64,000 bases of DNA from Mangrovivirga halotolerans (GTDB lineage Bacteria; Bacteroidota; Bacteroidia; Cytophagales; Cyclobacteriaceae). A program made the position numbers and the translations under genes. This document shows positions 1-8,537 of this stretch, one piece after another (positions within the stretch are counted from its first letter, which is position 1; every line of letters begins with the position of its first letter). The notes below the pieces were generated by a model. It searched no databases and was not told the DNA's origin. It worked only from the letters and a program-made list of their open reading frames with translations. The stretch spans positions 124,001 to 188,000 of the forward strand of contig NZ_JAPFQN010000011.1 in NCBI RefSeq assembly GCF_026241165.1, written 5' to 3'.

Positions 1-1115
1 GCAGGAACGATACCTGAATTTCCAGGACGTCCAAGATTGTTTAACAGACCTGAAACAAGTTCTTCTCTGTTGATAGCATAATTTAATGCTTTTCTGAAAT
101 CCTTATTTAAGAATGGGTGGTTTGGATCTTCATAAGCAGATTTATCCATCATGAAACCAATGTATTCAGTATTCAGGTATGGTTCTTTATAAATCTGGCA
201 ATTGTGTTCTTTTTCGAATTCTTCTTTTGGCTTACCATCTTTGTTGAGGATCAAATCAACTGAAGCAGAAAGAATACCAGAAACGAAGTCTAATTTTCCT
301 TGCTGGAAAGTTAGTAACTCCTGGTTTTTGTCATTAATAAATGACACTTCAACTGCATCAAGATAAGGTAATTGCTTACCATTGATATCTTTTTTCCAGT
401 AATCCTCATTTTTAACCATGATCAGAGTGTTATTCTCTTTCCATGTGTTAAGCATAAAAGGACCAGTACCAACCGGGTTAGTTCTGAAGTCTTTACCATA
501 TTTATCCACTGCTTCTTTAGGAACAGGGAAAGTATATGGCATTGTTAAAATTTCCAGAAAAGGAGCAAATGGCTCTTTTAAAGTGATTTCCAATGTGTAA
601 TCATCAACTGCTTTTACCCAATCTTCAGCGATTTCACCATTTTCATCTACTTTGATTTTGTCTCTGAAAACCCATGCACCGGTACTTGCAGTTGCCGGAT
701 CAAGGATTCTGTTAAACGAGTAAACAAAATCAGAAGCTTTCAATTCTCTTCCTTCTCCCTCTGGGAAACACTCATTATCATGGAATTTAACACCTTTCTG
801 AATTGTGATTGTGTAAACCAATCCGTCATCAGAAATCTTCCATGTGTCTGCAAGATTAGGAGCAGTATACAATTCATCAGTAAGCTCAAACAAACCACTG
901 AATAATTGAGTAGTCGCCCAAATATTAGCCTGATTTCTTGCAAATGCAGGATCTAATGAACTAAGACCTTCAGCCTGATTGTATCTAAATACTTTCTTTC
1001 CTGACAGGTCATTCTGGCCCTCAACATTATCATCTCCGCCACATGAAGCGAATAATACGAGGATCATTAATGAATAGCATAACTTTCTAAGCATAGTTAT
1101 AAAAATTTTACTCAT
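1..1115 (-). CDS. ABC transporter substrate-binding lipoprotein, family 5 (oligopeptide type), partial
   Basis: The gene runs off the left edge, so about 371 N-terminal residues are seen and the C-terminus is missing. It reads as an SBP_bac_5 solute-binding protein of the DppA/OppA type, which captures peptides or related solutes for an ABC importer. The N-terminus is a lipoprotein signal ending LVLFASC, with Cys at residue 25 from the ATG at 1113-1115 or residue 18 from the ATG at 1092-1094. Further in are the family's typical stretches: SSLDPAFARNQ, WKISDDGLVYTITIQKGVKF, ASDFVYSFNRILDP, NPVGTGPFMLN and FRKALNYAINREELV. The second ATG gives a more usual short signal peptide; the sequence does not decide. 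Substrate is unknown and no permease gene is in view. Confidence 0.88.
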   Translation of the reverse strand, partial: MSKIFITMLRKLCYSLMILVLFASCGGDDNVEGQNDLSGKKVFRYNQAEGLSSLDPAFARNQANIWATTQLFSGLFELTDELYTAPNLADTWKISDDGLVYTITIQKGVKFHDNECFPEGEGRELKASDFVYSFNRILDPATASTGAWVFRDKIKVDENGEIAEDWVKAVDDYTLEITLKEPFAPFLEILTMPYTFPVPKEAVDKYGKDFRTNPVGTGPFMLNTWKENNTLIMVKNEDYWKKDINGKQLPYLDAVEVSFINDKNQELLTFQQGKLDFVSGILSASVDLILNKDGKPKEEFEKEHNCQIYKEPYLNTEYIGFMMDKSAYEDPNHPFLNKDFRKALNYAINREELVSGLLNNLGRPGNSGIVP

Positions 1116-1346
1116 GGAACTTTAATCTCAAAAATAATTCAGGGGTTAAATATTCACTTATTTTCAATTAAAAACAAATAGAATGCTAATTCATTGCGGC
1201 CCCTGTAATATTGAGAGTAATTTTACACAAGAAGATTTTACAAATTATGAAATCCAACCAAAATTGATAATATTTGGAACTTGAATTGGAGACTTTTCGA
1301 TTCAGCTTTATTTAATTAAATCAAACCTATAATTTATCCTATATTC

Positions 1347-2117
1347 ATGGGCAAAGTTATCGCAATTGCTAACCAAAAAGGTGGGGTAGGAAAAACTACA
1401 ACAGCCATTAACTTAGCTGCCAGTTTAGCAGCTTTAGATCATAAGACCCTCGTGGTCGATGCAGACCCGCAGGCGAATAGTACTTCAGGTGTTGGAATGG
1501 ATCCAAAAGCCGTAGAGGTTAGTATTTACGAGTGTATGGTCAATGACATAGATGTGGATGAAGCCATAGTCAAGACTGATATTGACTATCTTGACATTCT
1601 TCCTTCACACATTAATCTTGTTGGTGCTGAGGTAGAAATGGTCGACATCGAAGGCAGGGAAACCAGAATGAGAGAAGCTTTGAAAAATATTGTTGATAAT
1701 TATGACTATATCATCATCGATTGCTCTCCTTCTCTAGGTCTGATCACTGTTAATGCAATGACAGCGGCAGACTCTGTGATCATACCTGTGCAATGTGAGT
1801 ATTTCGCTCTCGAAGGATTAGGTAAATTATTGAATACTATAAAAATTATTCAGTCAAGACTAAATCCTGAATTAGAAATTGAGGGTATCTTATTAACAAT
1901 GTATGATGTAAGGTTAAGACTGTCTAATCAGGTGGTAGAAGAGGTAACTGCTCACTTTAAGGAATTAGTTTTTAAAACAATTATCCCTAGAAACATCAAG
2001 CTTAGTGAATCACCAAGTTTTGGAGTTCCTGCAATCATTCACGATGCAGAAAGCAAAGGAGCAATCTCGTATTTGAACCTGGCAAAAGAAATTATTGAGA
2101 ATAACGTAGAAGCGTAG
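1347..2117 (+). CDS. parA: ParA/Soj chromosome-partitioning ATPase
   Basis: 256 residues, the usual length for chromosomal ParA. It is a deviant Walker-type ATPase that acts with ParB to segregate the chromosome origin. The deviant Walker A KGGVGKTT lies at residues 11-18, the Walker A' segment [11 protein letters not shown] around 36-46, and Walker [10 protein letters not shown] at 121-128. The ATG at 1347 gives the expected [14 protein letters not shown]-terminus. parB follows after 18 bases. The 231-base gap upstream is shared with the divergent substrate-binding protein gene and holds a loose TA-N3-TTTG match at 1268-1276. No parS palindrome was seen in the immediate flanks. Confidence 0.97.
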   Translation: MGKVIAIANQKGGVGKTTTAINLAASLAALDHKTLVVDADPQANSTSGVGMDPKAVEVSIYECMVNDIDVDEAIVKTDIDYLDILPSHINLVGAEVEMVDIEGRETRMREALKNIVDNYDYIIIDCSPSLGLITVNAMTAADSVIIPVQCEYFALEGLGKLLNTIKIIQSRLNPELEIEGILLTMYDVRLRLSNQVVEEVTAHFKELVFKTIIPRNIKLSESPSFGVPAIIHDAESKGAISYLNLAKEIIENNVEA

Positions 2118-2135
2118 TAGAAAGGAAGAGGACCG

Positions 2136-3032
2136 ATGAGTAAGTCACCACAGAAAAAAAGAAATGCTTTAGGCAAAGGGTTAGGAGCTCTTTTGGCAGA
2201 TACTCCTTCACAGGAGAAGAAAGCTGAAATTGTAAAAAAAGCTTCAGGATCCATCAATGAGATCCCCGTATCTGCGATTGAGGTAAACCCTTTCCAGCCA
2301 CGAACTGATTTTGATGAGGCAGCCTTGAATGAATTGGCTGAGTCTATTAAAATACAAGGCATCATTCAGCCGATAACGGTCCGTGAGCTTGAAAAAGGTA
2401 AATACCAGCTGATTTCCGGTGAAAGAAGAACTCAGGCTTCAAAAATTGCCGGACTGGAAAATATACCTGCCTACATCAGGGTTGCCAACGACCAGCAAAT
2501 GCTGGAAATGGCGTTGATCGAAAACATTCAGCGTGAAAATTTAAATGCAATTGAAATCGCCCTTTCTTATCAAAGGTTGATGGCTGAATGTGACCTGAAG
2601 CAAGAACAACTAGGTGACCGAGTAGGGAAAAACAGAACTACTGTAAATAATTACCTGAGATTATTAAAACTTCCACCAGATATTCAGGCGGGATTAAGAG
2701 ATGGTCGAATAAGTATGGGACATGCAAGAGCATTGATCACCATAGATTCTATTGATCATCAGCTGGATATTTACAAAAAGATTGTTCAGGAAGACCTTTC
2801 AGTGAGGAAGGTTGAAGAGTTGGTGCGTGCAATGAGCCAACCCCAAAAACCTAAACCTCAAAAAAACGAGGATTCTTCCCCTGAAATTAAAAGTATGCAA
2901 AACAAACTTTCAAGTCACTTTGGCACGAAGGTAACTATCAATAGTAAAGACAATAAAAAAGGAGTTATTAATATTCCTTTCACAAATCCAGATGATCTTT
3001 CGAGAATACTCGAACTTATTGACGGATTATAA
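2136..3032 (+). CDS. parB: ParB/Spo0J chromosome-partitioning protein
   Basis: 298 residues. ParB binds parS sites, and the family is now known to be a CTP-dependent clamp that spreads on DNA. A basic N-terminal tail with ALGKGLGALL (residues 11-20), which in the family contacts ParA, is followed by the ParB N-domain with GERR at 95-98 and ENIQRENLN at 129-137. A KorB-type helix-turn-helix lies around 155-180, and a C-terminal dimerisation segment closes the protein. The CTP-binding box is GERRTQAS rather than the common GERRWRA, so the two residues after GERR differ. A purine-rich AGGAAGAGG sits just upstream of the ATG. Its stop overlaps the next ATG as TAATG, which suggests translational coupling. 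Confidence 0.96.
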   Translation: MSKSPQKKRNALGKGLGALLADTPSQEKKAEIVKKASGSINEIPVSAIEVNPFQPRTDFDEAALNELAESIKIQGIIQPITVRELEKGKYQLISGERRTQASKIAGLENIPAYIRVANDQQMLEMALIENIQRENLNAIEIALSYQRLMAECDLKQEQLGDRVGKNRTTVNNYLRLLKLPPDIQAGLRDGRISMGHARALITIDSIDHQLDIYKKIVQEDLSVRKVEELVRAMSQPQKPKPQKNEDSSPEIKSMQNKLSSHFGTKVTINSKDNKKGVINIPFTNPDDLSRILELIDGL

Positions 3033-3652
3033 TGAAAATAATCAAAACACTAATTATCCTGATCATTACAGTATCAGGAACATACAACCTACAGGCTCAG
3101 GATAAGGATTCTCTTTACACTGAGCCTGTACGGGTTTTACCCGACTCCTCAAAAGTGAAAAGAAAAAAATTATCCAGAAGTGAAAAGCTGGATAGAAAAT
3201 ATAAAACCCTACCCGACCCACGAAGGGCAGGACTTTTGTCAGCAGTAGTTCCAGGTCTTGGACAGATCTACAATAAAAAGTACTGGAAAGTTCCTTTGAT
3301 CTACGGATTAGCAGCCACCGACATCTATTTTATTAACTGGAACAATGGTCAATATGAAGATTTGCTGGGTTTACTTTACGAACAACAAAATACTGGATCC
3401 AATGAATTAGGTCTGTCTGAAGATCAGCTTATCAACCTTGCTGATGAATACAGAAGAAACAGGGACCTTTTAATTATTCTTGGAGTAGTTTTATATACTT
3501 TAAATATTGTTGATGCACATGTTGATGCACATTTAATTGAATTTAGAGTAAATAAAAAGTATTTTAATGCCGTTAATATCAAACCTGTCAATTATCAACT
3601 CGCCACTGGTGAGTATCAGGCAGGATTTACACTGAGCTTGAAACTCAAATAA
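3032..3652 (+). CDS. DUF5683 domain protein (exported)
   Basis: 206 residues with a type I signal peptide (hydrophobic residues 7-18, likely cleavage after NLQA). The core RRAGLLSAVVPGLGQIYNKK around residue 64, followed by a hydrophobic stretch PLIYGLAATDIYFINW, is characteristic of DUF5683. This Bacteroidota family of unknown function resembles the TM2/GlyGly-rich membrane families. A second hydrophobic segment, LLIILGVVLYTLNIVDAHV, lies in the C-terminal half. The start codon overlaps the parB stop. The family commonly sits between parB and dapB, as here, so a link to envelope or cell-cycle functions is plausible but unproven. Confidence 0.85.
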   Translation: MKIIKTLIILIITVSGTYNLQAQDKDSLYTEPVRVLPDSSKVKRKKLSRSEKLDRKYKTLPDPRRAGLLSAVVPGLGQIYNKKYWKVPLIYGLAATDIYFINWNNGQYEDLLGLLYEQQNTGSNELGLSEDQLINLADEYRRNRDLLIILGVVLYTLNIVDAHVDAHLIEFRVNKKYFNAVNIKPVNYQLATGEYQAGFTLSLKLK

Positions 3653-3675
3653 ACAACAATAAACCCTTAATTAAA

Positions 3676-4410
3676 GTGAAATTAGCAATAATAGGATACG
3701 GCAAAATGGGTAAAACCATTGAGAGAATTGCTCTCGATCGTGGCCATGAAATAGTCAACATCGTTGAGGAAAGAGGAGCAAATGTCTTAAAACAATTATC
3801 TCAGAATGGTGCAGAAGTAGCTATTGAATTCAGCCAGCCTGAAGCAGCTGCCGAAAACATAAAAGCATGCATTGATCAAAAAGTCAAAGTAGTTTCCGGT
3901 ACTACTGGGTGGCTCGATAAAATGGATGAGGTAAAACAATATGTAAAGCAAAAAGAAGGGACATTCTTTTATGCTTCCAATTATAGCATAGGTGTTAATT
4001 TATTTTTCCACCTCAACGAATGGATGGCGAATCTGATGAGCCGATATTCTGATTACAATGTAAAAATGGAGGAGATTCATCATACAGAAAAAAAAGACGC
4101 TCCTTCAGGTACTGCGATTACACTTGCTGAGGGAATTGTAAAAAATCATCCGGATATTCAAAATTGGAAGCTTTTTGAAGGAGATAACTTCCCTGAGGAT
4201 TCTCCAAATAATATAGTACCAATCCTGAGTAAAAGAATCGATCCCACACCTGGTACTCATGAAATTATTTATGAATCGGATATTGATGAAATTTCTATAA
4301 AACACACTGCACATAGCAGAACAGGCTTTGCTCTTGGAGCGGTTCTTGTAGCTGAATGGATAAAAGATAAACAAGGTATCCTTACCATGAAGGATTTTTT
4401 ACCACTATAA
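3676..4410 (+). CDS. dapB: 4-hydroxy-tetrahydrodipicolinate reductase
   Basis: 244 residues, starting at a GTG codon (3676-3678) that places the Rossmann motif IIGYGKMGKT at residues 5-14. DapB reduces the dapA product with NAD(P)H in the diaminopimelate/lysine pathway and so supplies peptidoglycan. GTTGW at 75-79, the catalytic region EIHHTEKKDAPSGTA at 133-147 (His135/His136 and the lysines), and the C-terminal HTAHSRTGFALGAV are all present. No ATG alternative exists that keeps the nucleotide-binding motif. It lies 23 bases after the DUF5683 gene and 23 bases before lepB. Confidence 0.96.
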   Translation: MKLAIIGYGKMGKTIERIALDRGHEIVNIVEERGANVLKQLSQNGAEVAIEFSQPEAAAENIKACIDQKVKVVSGTTGWLDKMDEVKQYVKQKEGTFFYASNYSIGVNLFFHLNEWMANLMSRYSDYNVKMEEIHHTEKKDAPSGTAITLAEGIVKNHPDIQNWKLFEGDNFPEDSPNNIVPILSKRIDPTPGTHEIIYESDIDEISIKHTAHSRTGFALGAVLVAEWIKDKQGILTMKDFLPL

Positions 4411-4433
4411 ACTTTTGAATTAATTAGGCAATA

Positions 4434-5867
4434 ATGGGTTACACTACTTTTTTTATTATACTGGCTGTATTATACATTTTATATAAAGCCGGACTTTACA
4501 AATTATTTGAATTAGCGGGGTTAGAAGGTTGGAAGTCTATTATTCCACTATATAATTTGATCGTACTCACGGATTTTGTTGAGAAGCCTCTATGGTGGAA
4601 GATCCTGGTATTTATTCCGTATATAAATATTATCATTTGGGGTGCTTTAATGATCGAATTCCTTCGAGGATTCAAAAAAGCCACTTTTTTACCAATGACA
4701 CTCACCCTTGCTGTTCCGTATTTCTACCTTCCATATCTTGCGTTTGTAGAAAAACCTAAATGGGTGATTTCTCCAAAAGAAGCAAGAGAAATTAAAAAGG
4801 AAAAGAAAAACAGGGATTGGGCTGAATCGATAGTATTTGCTGTTTTTGCAGTGACTATAATGAAGTGGGCAGTCCTGGGGGCTTTCACTATCCCTACATC
4901 AAGTATGGAAAACACTTTATTAACCGGTGATTACTTGTTTGTAAGTAAACTCCATTATGGAGTCAGAACACCGGAAACACCTTTACAATTCCCATTAACT
5001 CATAAGAGATTAGGACCTATAAAATCATATAGTACACTATTACAACTTCCTCCGATTCAGTTACCTGGCTTTAAAGATGTTGAAAGAAACGATATTGTGG
5101 TATTTAACTGGCCCAGGGATCTTAATGAAGAAGGAGAATTGTTACCTGTTGACATGAAAGAGTACTATGTAAAAAGATGTGTAGCAATTGCTGGTGATAC
5201 ACTTGAAATTAAAGGAAGCAAGCTATTTATAAATGGAAAAAATGCTTTCGAACCAGAAGATATGCAACACACTCATATTATTAACACAAGTGGTAAAATA
5301 TCCAGAGAAACCCTGGATGATTTGGAAATCAATATAGATGAATTACAAGCCCTTAATTCGTATAGCTATGTTACGAATATTAGTGATGATGTTGCTGCAA
5401 AATTAGAAGCTAACCCAAATGTTAAAGAAGTAAAGAAACACATAGAACCGGAAGGTCAGGGAAATGCCAGGATCTTCCCTTCTTATTTTAGTAATAAATG
5501 GAATCAGGATTGGTATGGTCCGTTGGTAATTCCTAAAAAGGATATGACTATTAAGTTAACCGAGGAAAACCTATACACTTATGGTCATACTATCGCTGAT
5601 TATGAAAAGCTAAAAGATGTGGAATTTAATAAAAATGGTCTTTTCATCAATGGTGAAAAGGTGGAAGAATACACATTTAAGCAAGATTATTATTTCATGA
5701 TGGGAGACAATAGACATAATTCTTTAGACTCAAGATTCTGGGGATTTGTACCTTCCGATCACATCATGGGATATCCATTATTTATTCACTGGTCTAAAAA
5801 TCCAAACAAACCACTTACCAGAGGTTACCGATTGAATAGAATTGGCTTAATAGATCACAGAGAGTAA
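4434..5867 (+). CDS. lepB: Signal peptidase I, large form with N-terminal membrane domain
   Basis: 477 residues, much longer than the 250-320 of most bacterial LepB. Residues 1-105 form a multi-span membrane domain of DUF5684 type (LYKLFELAGLEGWKSIIPLY). A further membrane anchor at 132-150 precedes the catalytic core. The nucleophile is Ser157 in IPTSSMEN, the general base is Lys247 in YYVKRCVAIAGD, and the conserved MMGDNRHNSLDSRFWG is at 422-437. Between Lys247 and that box is an insertion of about 130 residues. It removes signal peptides from exported proteins. It is the last gene of the parA run and is followed by a hairpin terminator. Confidence 0.95.
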   Translation: MGYTTFFIILAVLYILYKAGLYKLFELAGLEGWKSIIPLYNLIVLTDFVEKPLWWKILVFIPYINIIIWGALMIEFLRGFKKATFLPMTLTLAVPYFYLPYLAFVEKPKWVISPKEAREIKKEKKNRDWAESIVFAVFAVTIMKWAVLGAFTIPTSSMENTLLTGDYLFVSKLHYGVRTPETPLQFPLTHKRLGPIKSYSTLLQLPPIQLPGFKDVERNDIVVFNWPRDLNEEGELLPVDMKEYYVKRCVAIAGDTLEIKGSKLFINGKNAFEPEDMQHTHIINTSGKISRETLDDLEINIDELQALNSYSYVTNISDDVAAKLEANPNVKEVKKHIEPEGQGNARIFPSYFSNKWNQDWYGPLVIPKKDMTIKLTEENLYTYGHTIADYEKLKDVEFNKNGLFINGEKVEEYTFKQDYYFMMGDNRHNSLDSRFWGFVPSDHIMGYPLFIHWSKNPNKPLTRGYRLNRIGLIDHRE

Positions 5868-5887
5868 GAACACATTTAACTTATAGT

Positions 5888-5918
5888 AAAAGTCCTCGAT
5901 TCGTTGAGGACTTTTTTT
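5888..5918. terminator. Bidirectional intrinsic terminator between lepB and ung
   Basis: A perfect 10-bp stem AAAAGTCCTC (5888-5897) and GAGGACTTTT (5906-5915) with an 8-base loop, followed by a T run to 5918. The A run on the left gives the opposite strand its own U tract, so it can serve both convergent genes. Confidence 0.9.
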
Positions 5919-5920
5919 AT

Positions 5921-6583
5921 TTACCAGTCGATAGGTTCTTTACCAATTGACTCTAAGTATTCATTTATTTTACTAAAGGGTCGAGAGCCAAAAAAACCAC
6001 GGCGGGCACTCAAAGGACTTGGATGAGCTGATTTCAAAATAAAGTTCTTATCCTTATCGATCAATGACTCTTTTTTTTCTGCATATTTCCCCCACAACAC
6101 AAAAGCTATTCCAGAATATTCCTTTCCCAGGTACTCAATTATTGAGTCAGTAAATTCCTCCCACCCTTTCTTTTGATGTGAACCAGCCTCCCCTCCCCTC
6201 ACTGTAAGAGTAGCATTTAATAAAAGGACACCTTGCTCTGCCCAATGTTCGAGATTTCCACTAAAAGGAACATCTTTATTCAGGTCAGCTTTTAATTCTT
6301 TAAATATATTTCGCAGACTTGGAGGGAACTTAACTCCGTCATTTACTGAAAAACTTAATCCATGAGCCTGTCCTGGTCCATGATACGGATCCTGGCCAAG
6401 AATTACTACTTTACAATCAGAAGGAGAACATTTATTTAAAGAATTATAAATAAGGCTTTTCGGAGGAAAAACTGCATTATTTTTATATTCATTTTCAATA
6501 TAACCAAGGAGATCGTGATAATAATCTTTATCCATCTCTTTTTTTAAAGCTGAATTCCACTCATTCGTAAGAGGTATTTCCAT
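5921..6583 (-). CDS. ung: Uracil-DNA glycosylase, family 1
   Basis: 220 residues, normal for Ung. It excises uracil from DNA to start base-excision repair. The water-activating motif GQDPYHGPGQAHG (Asp65, His68), the uracil-pocket segment LLLNATLTVRGG (119-130) and the DNA-intercalating loop HPSPLSARRGFFGS (His187) are all intact. It is a single-gene unit that converges on lepB. Confidence 0.97.
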   Translation of the reverse strand: MEIPLTNEWNSALKKEMDKDYYHDLLGYIENEYKNNAVFPPKSLIYNSLNKCSPSDCKVVILGQDPYHGPGQAHGLSFSVNDGVKFPPSLRNIFKELKADLNKDVPFSGNLEHWAEQGVLLLNATLTVRGGEAGSHQKKGWEEFTDSIIEYLGKEYSGIAFVLWGKYAEKKESLIDKDKNFILKSAHPSPLSARRGFFGSRPFSKINEYLESIGKEPIDW

Positions 6584-6687
6584 TTATATCGAAACTTTTA
6601 TATTAAAAATCAGTTTTACTATTGTATTAATATTTATAATTTTCAAAAAATATTATATTTAATAATAACTAATCTATCAAAAAACTA

Positions 6688-7074
6688 ATGGTTACTGAAA
6701 TCACAAAAGGCGTTAAGGTAACAGTTGAAACCGAATATCAACCGGAGTATTCTTCTCCCTCACAATACCATTATGTTTTTACCTACAGAATTACCATCGA
6801 GAATAACAGTCAATATACTGTAAAATTACTCAGAAGACACTGGTTTATCCATGATGCAGCTACAGTTGTGAGAGAAGTTGAAGGTGAAGGTGTCGTTGGT
6901 CAACAACCAATTATTGAACCAGGACAGCAGCACAAATACGTAAGTGGTTGCAACCTTAAATCTGGTCTGGGTAAAATGTACGGGACCTATTTAATGGAAA
7001 AAGTAGTTGATGGCAACGAATTTTTTGTTAACATCCCTGAGTTTTCAATGGTCGCACCATTCAGATTAAATTAA
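6688..7074 (+). CDS. apaG: ApaG domain protein
   Basis: 128 residues, the family's usual length. ApaG is a small fibronectin III-like beta-sandwich protein. Mutants in enterobacteria affect Co2+/Mg2+ handling, but the molecular role is unsettled. The signature is clear: YRITIENNSQYTVKLLRRHW, then GEGVVGQQPIIEPGQQHKYVSGC and MYGTYLM. The ATG at 6688 is preceded by a very AT-rich leader. The following methyltransferase starts 6 bases after its stop, so the two are probably cotranscribed. Confidence 0.94.
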   Translation: MVTEITKGVKVTVETEYQPEYSSPSQYHYVFTYRITIENNSQYTVKLLRRHWFIHDAATVVREVEGEGVVGQQPIIEPGQQHKYVSGCNLKSGLGKMYGTYLMEKVVDGNEFFVNIPEFSMVAPFRLN

Positions 7075-7080
7075 TCAAAA

Positions 7081-7872
7081 TTGTTCACCAGAATTAATAA
7101 TGCATTATTGCATTGGCTGATATGCGTCAATGACCACAGTCTCCATTCACCATTTCTATTTAATACTTATAAGGACCTGATCCGGAAAAAGTATCAGGAT
7201 CCAGAAAATATTAAAAATTATCTGTCCCAATTAAAATCTGATAATACAATAATTGAAATTGAAGATTATGGTGCAGGTAGCAGCAGATTGAAAAGCAACA
7301 AACGAAAAATAAAAAATATAGCGAAAACCAGTACTTCATCATTCCACATAAGAAAAATAATTTATAATTATATAATTCAATACAAACCTGAATGCGTACT
7401 GGAATTAGGCACAAATCTGGGAGTCACAACCTTATTAATGTCTGAGGGCTCTTCTCTTTATGGTGGTCAGATATATAGTTTCGAAGGAAGCGATTCACTA
7501 TCAAAATTAGCGTTAAAAGCATTTAAAAATTTCGGTGCTGATAATATAAAAGTTATAAAAGGCAATCTAGATTCTACACTTCCCTCCTACTTAAAAGCAT
7601 TTGATAAAAAAATAGACTTCGTCTATATGGATGCAAACCATACTTACGAAGCCACTATCAATTACCTGAATACCATTTATCCCTATTTAAATGAAAACTC
7701 AGCGGTCCTTATTGGTGACATTTATTGGTCAGAGGGCATGAAAAAAGCCTGGAAGGAGATCTGTTCCTCAGGAATGTTTAATACGAAATTAGACTTTTAT
7801 CATTCCGGCTTACTAATGAAAGGTCCTGATATACCATTGGAGCATGAAATACTAATGAGCAGGCCTTTGTAA
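7081..7872 (+). CDS. Class I SAM-dependent methyltransferase (Methyltransf_24-like)
   Basis: 263 residues starting at a TTG codon; no ATG lies near enough to be a better start. The SAM-binding motif I is CVLELGTNLGVTTLL (105-119), and the acidic/metal region FVYMDANHTYEATINYL (180-196) resembles the O-methyltransferase-like Methyltransf_24 family. A further motif is AVLIGDIYWSEGM (208-220). Substrate unknown. It directly follows apaG, and its 3' end overlaps by 21 bases the 3' end of the convergent methyltransferase gene. Confidence 0.8.
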   Translation: MFTRINNALLHWLICVNDHSLHSPFLFNTYKDLIRKKYQDPENIKNYLSQLKSDNTIIEIEDYGAGSSRLKSNKRKIKNIAKTSTSSFHIRKIIYNYIIQYKPECVLELGTNLGVTTLLMSEGSSLYGGQIYSFEGSDSLSKLALKAFKNFGADNIKVIKGNLDSTLPSYLKAFDKKIDFVYMDANHTYEATINYLNTIYPYLNENSAVLIGDIYWSEGMKKAWKEICSSGMFNTKLDFYHSGLLMKGPDIPLEHEILMSRPL

Positions 7873-8448
7873 AATCATGAAAAATTCATTTCCCAACCTT
7901 GGCTTTATTGAATTATAACATGGTGTAGCAACCTTGACATCAAATTTCTCGCTAAATAATTTAATATATTCTTCCGAATCACCACCAAATGGTGGACCCT
8001 TTTCTGTAAGAGGAAAAGTAAACCAAACACCTGCCAGCTTTCCTCCCGGAACCAGCAGCTCGTACATTTTATCCCGATAGTCCTTTCTTTGATCAGGATC
8101 CAGTGCGCAAAAAAAAGTTTGCTCAAGAATTAAGTCATACTTGTCATTAAGATTGAAAAAATCATCATGGATAAGATGAGAATCCTTAAAATCCGGACAT
8201 CTTTTTTTAATGTGTGCGAGAGGCTCACTGGCAATATCAACTACATGGACATTTTTAAATCCTGCTTCCTTTAAATAACATGCTTCATAACCATTACCAA
8301 CACCAGGAATTAGGATTTTCTTGGACTTATCAAATATTTGATCAGCATATTCCGTGATTGGCGGCGATGGATATCCTATATCCCAACCTGTTAAGCCTTT
8401 TTTCCATCTCTCCTGCCAGTAAAATTCATTCATATTATTATTTTGCAT
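7852..8448 (-). CDS. TPMT-family SAM-dependent methyltransferase
   Basis: 198 residues. The opening FYWQERWKKGLTGWDIGYPS is the N-terminal signature of the thiopurine S-methyltransferase (TPMT) family. It is followed by the SAM motif ILIPGVGNGYEACYL (45-59) and HVVDIASEPL (68-77). A later run, DLILEQTFFCALDPDQRKDY, is also family-like. Bacterial members methylate small thiols or chalcogen compounds such as selenium or tellurium species, or are uncharacterised; the substrate cannot be told here. It overlaps the plus-strand methyltransferase tail-to-tail at 7852-7872. Confidence 0.85.
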   Translation of the reverse strand: MQNNNMNEFYWQERWKKGLTGWDIGYPSPPITEYADQIFDKSKKILIPGVGNGYEACYLKEAGFKNVHVVDIASEPLAHIKKRCPDFKDSHLIHDDFFNLNDKYDLILEQTFFCALDPDQRKDYRDKMYELLVPGGKLAGVWFTFPLTEKGPPFGGDSEEYIKLFSEKFDVKVATPCYNSIKPRLGNEFFMILQRPAH

Positions 8449-8537
8449 GTTTAAGTTTTATTTTACCTTTATAGCGGCAAAAAAATACGAATTTCGATTT
8501 GTTTGCGTTGAACAACAAAATTAACTGAAAACAGTAT

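Noticed and set aside
740-943. Short minus-strand frame within the first 1.1 kb.
   Set aside because: It is out of frame with the continuous substrate-binding protein that spans 1-1115 on the same strand.
2039-2365. 108-residue open frame antisense to the parA-parB junction.
   Set aside because: It lies across two well-conserved genes and shows no domain.
1116-5900. parS palindrome near parA-parB.
   Set aside because: No TGTTTCACGTGAAACA-like sequence was noticed in or around the genes by eye; a motif search would be needed to exclude it.
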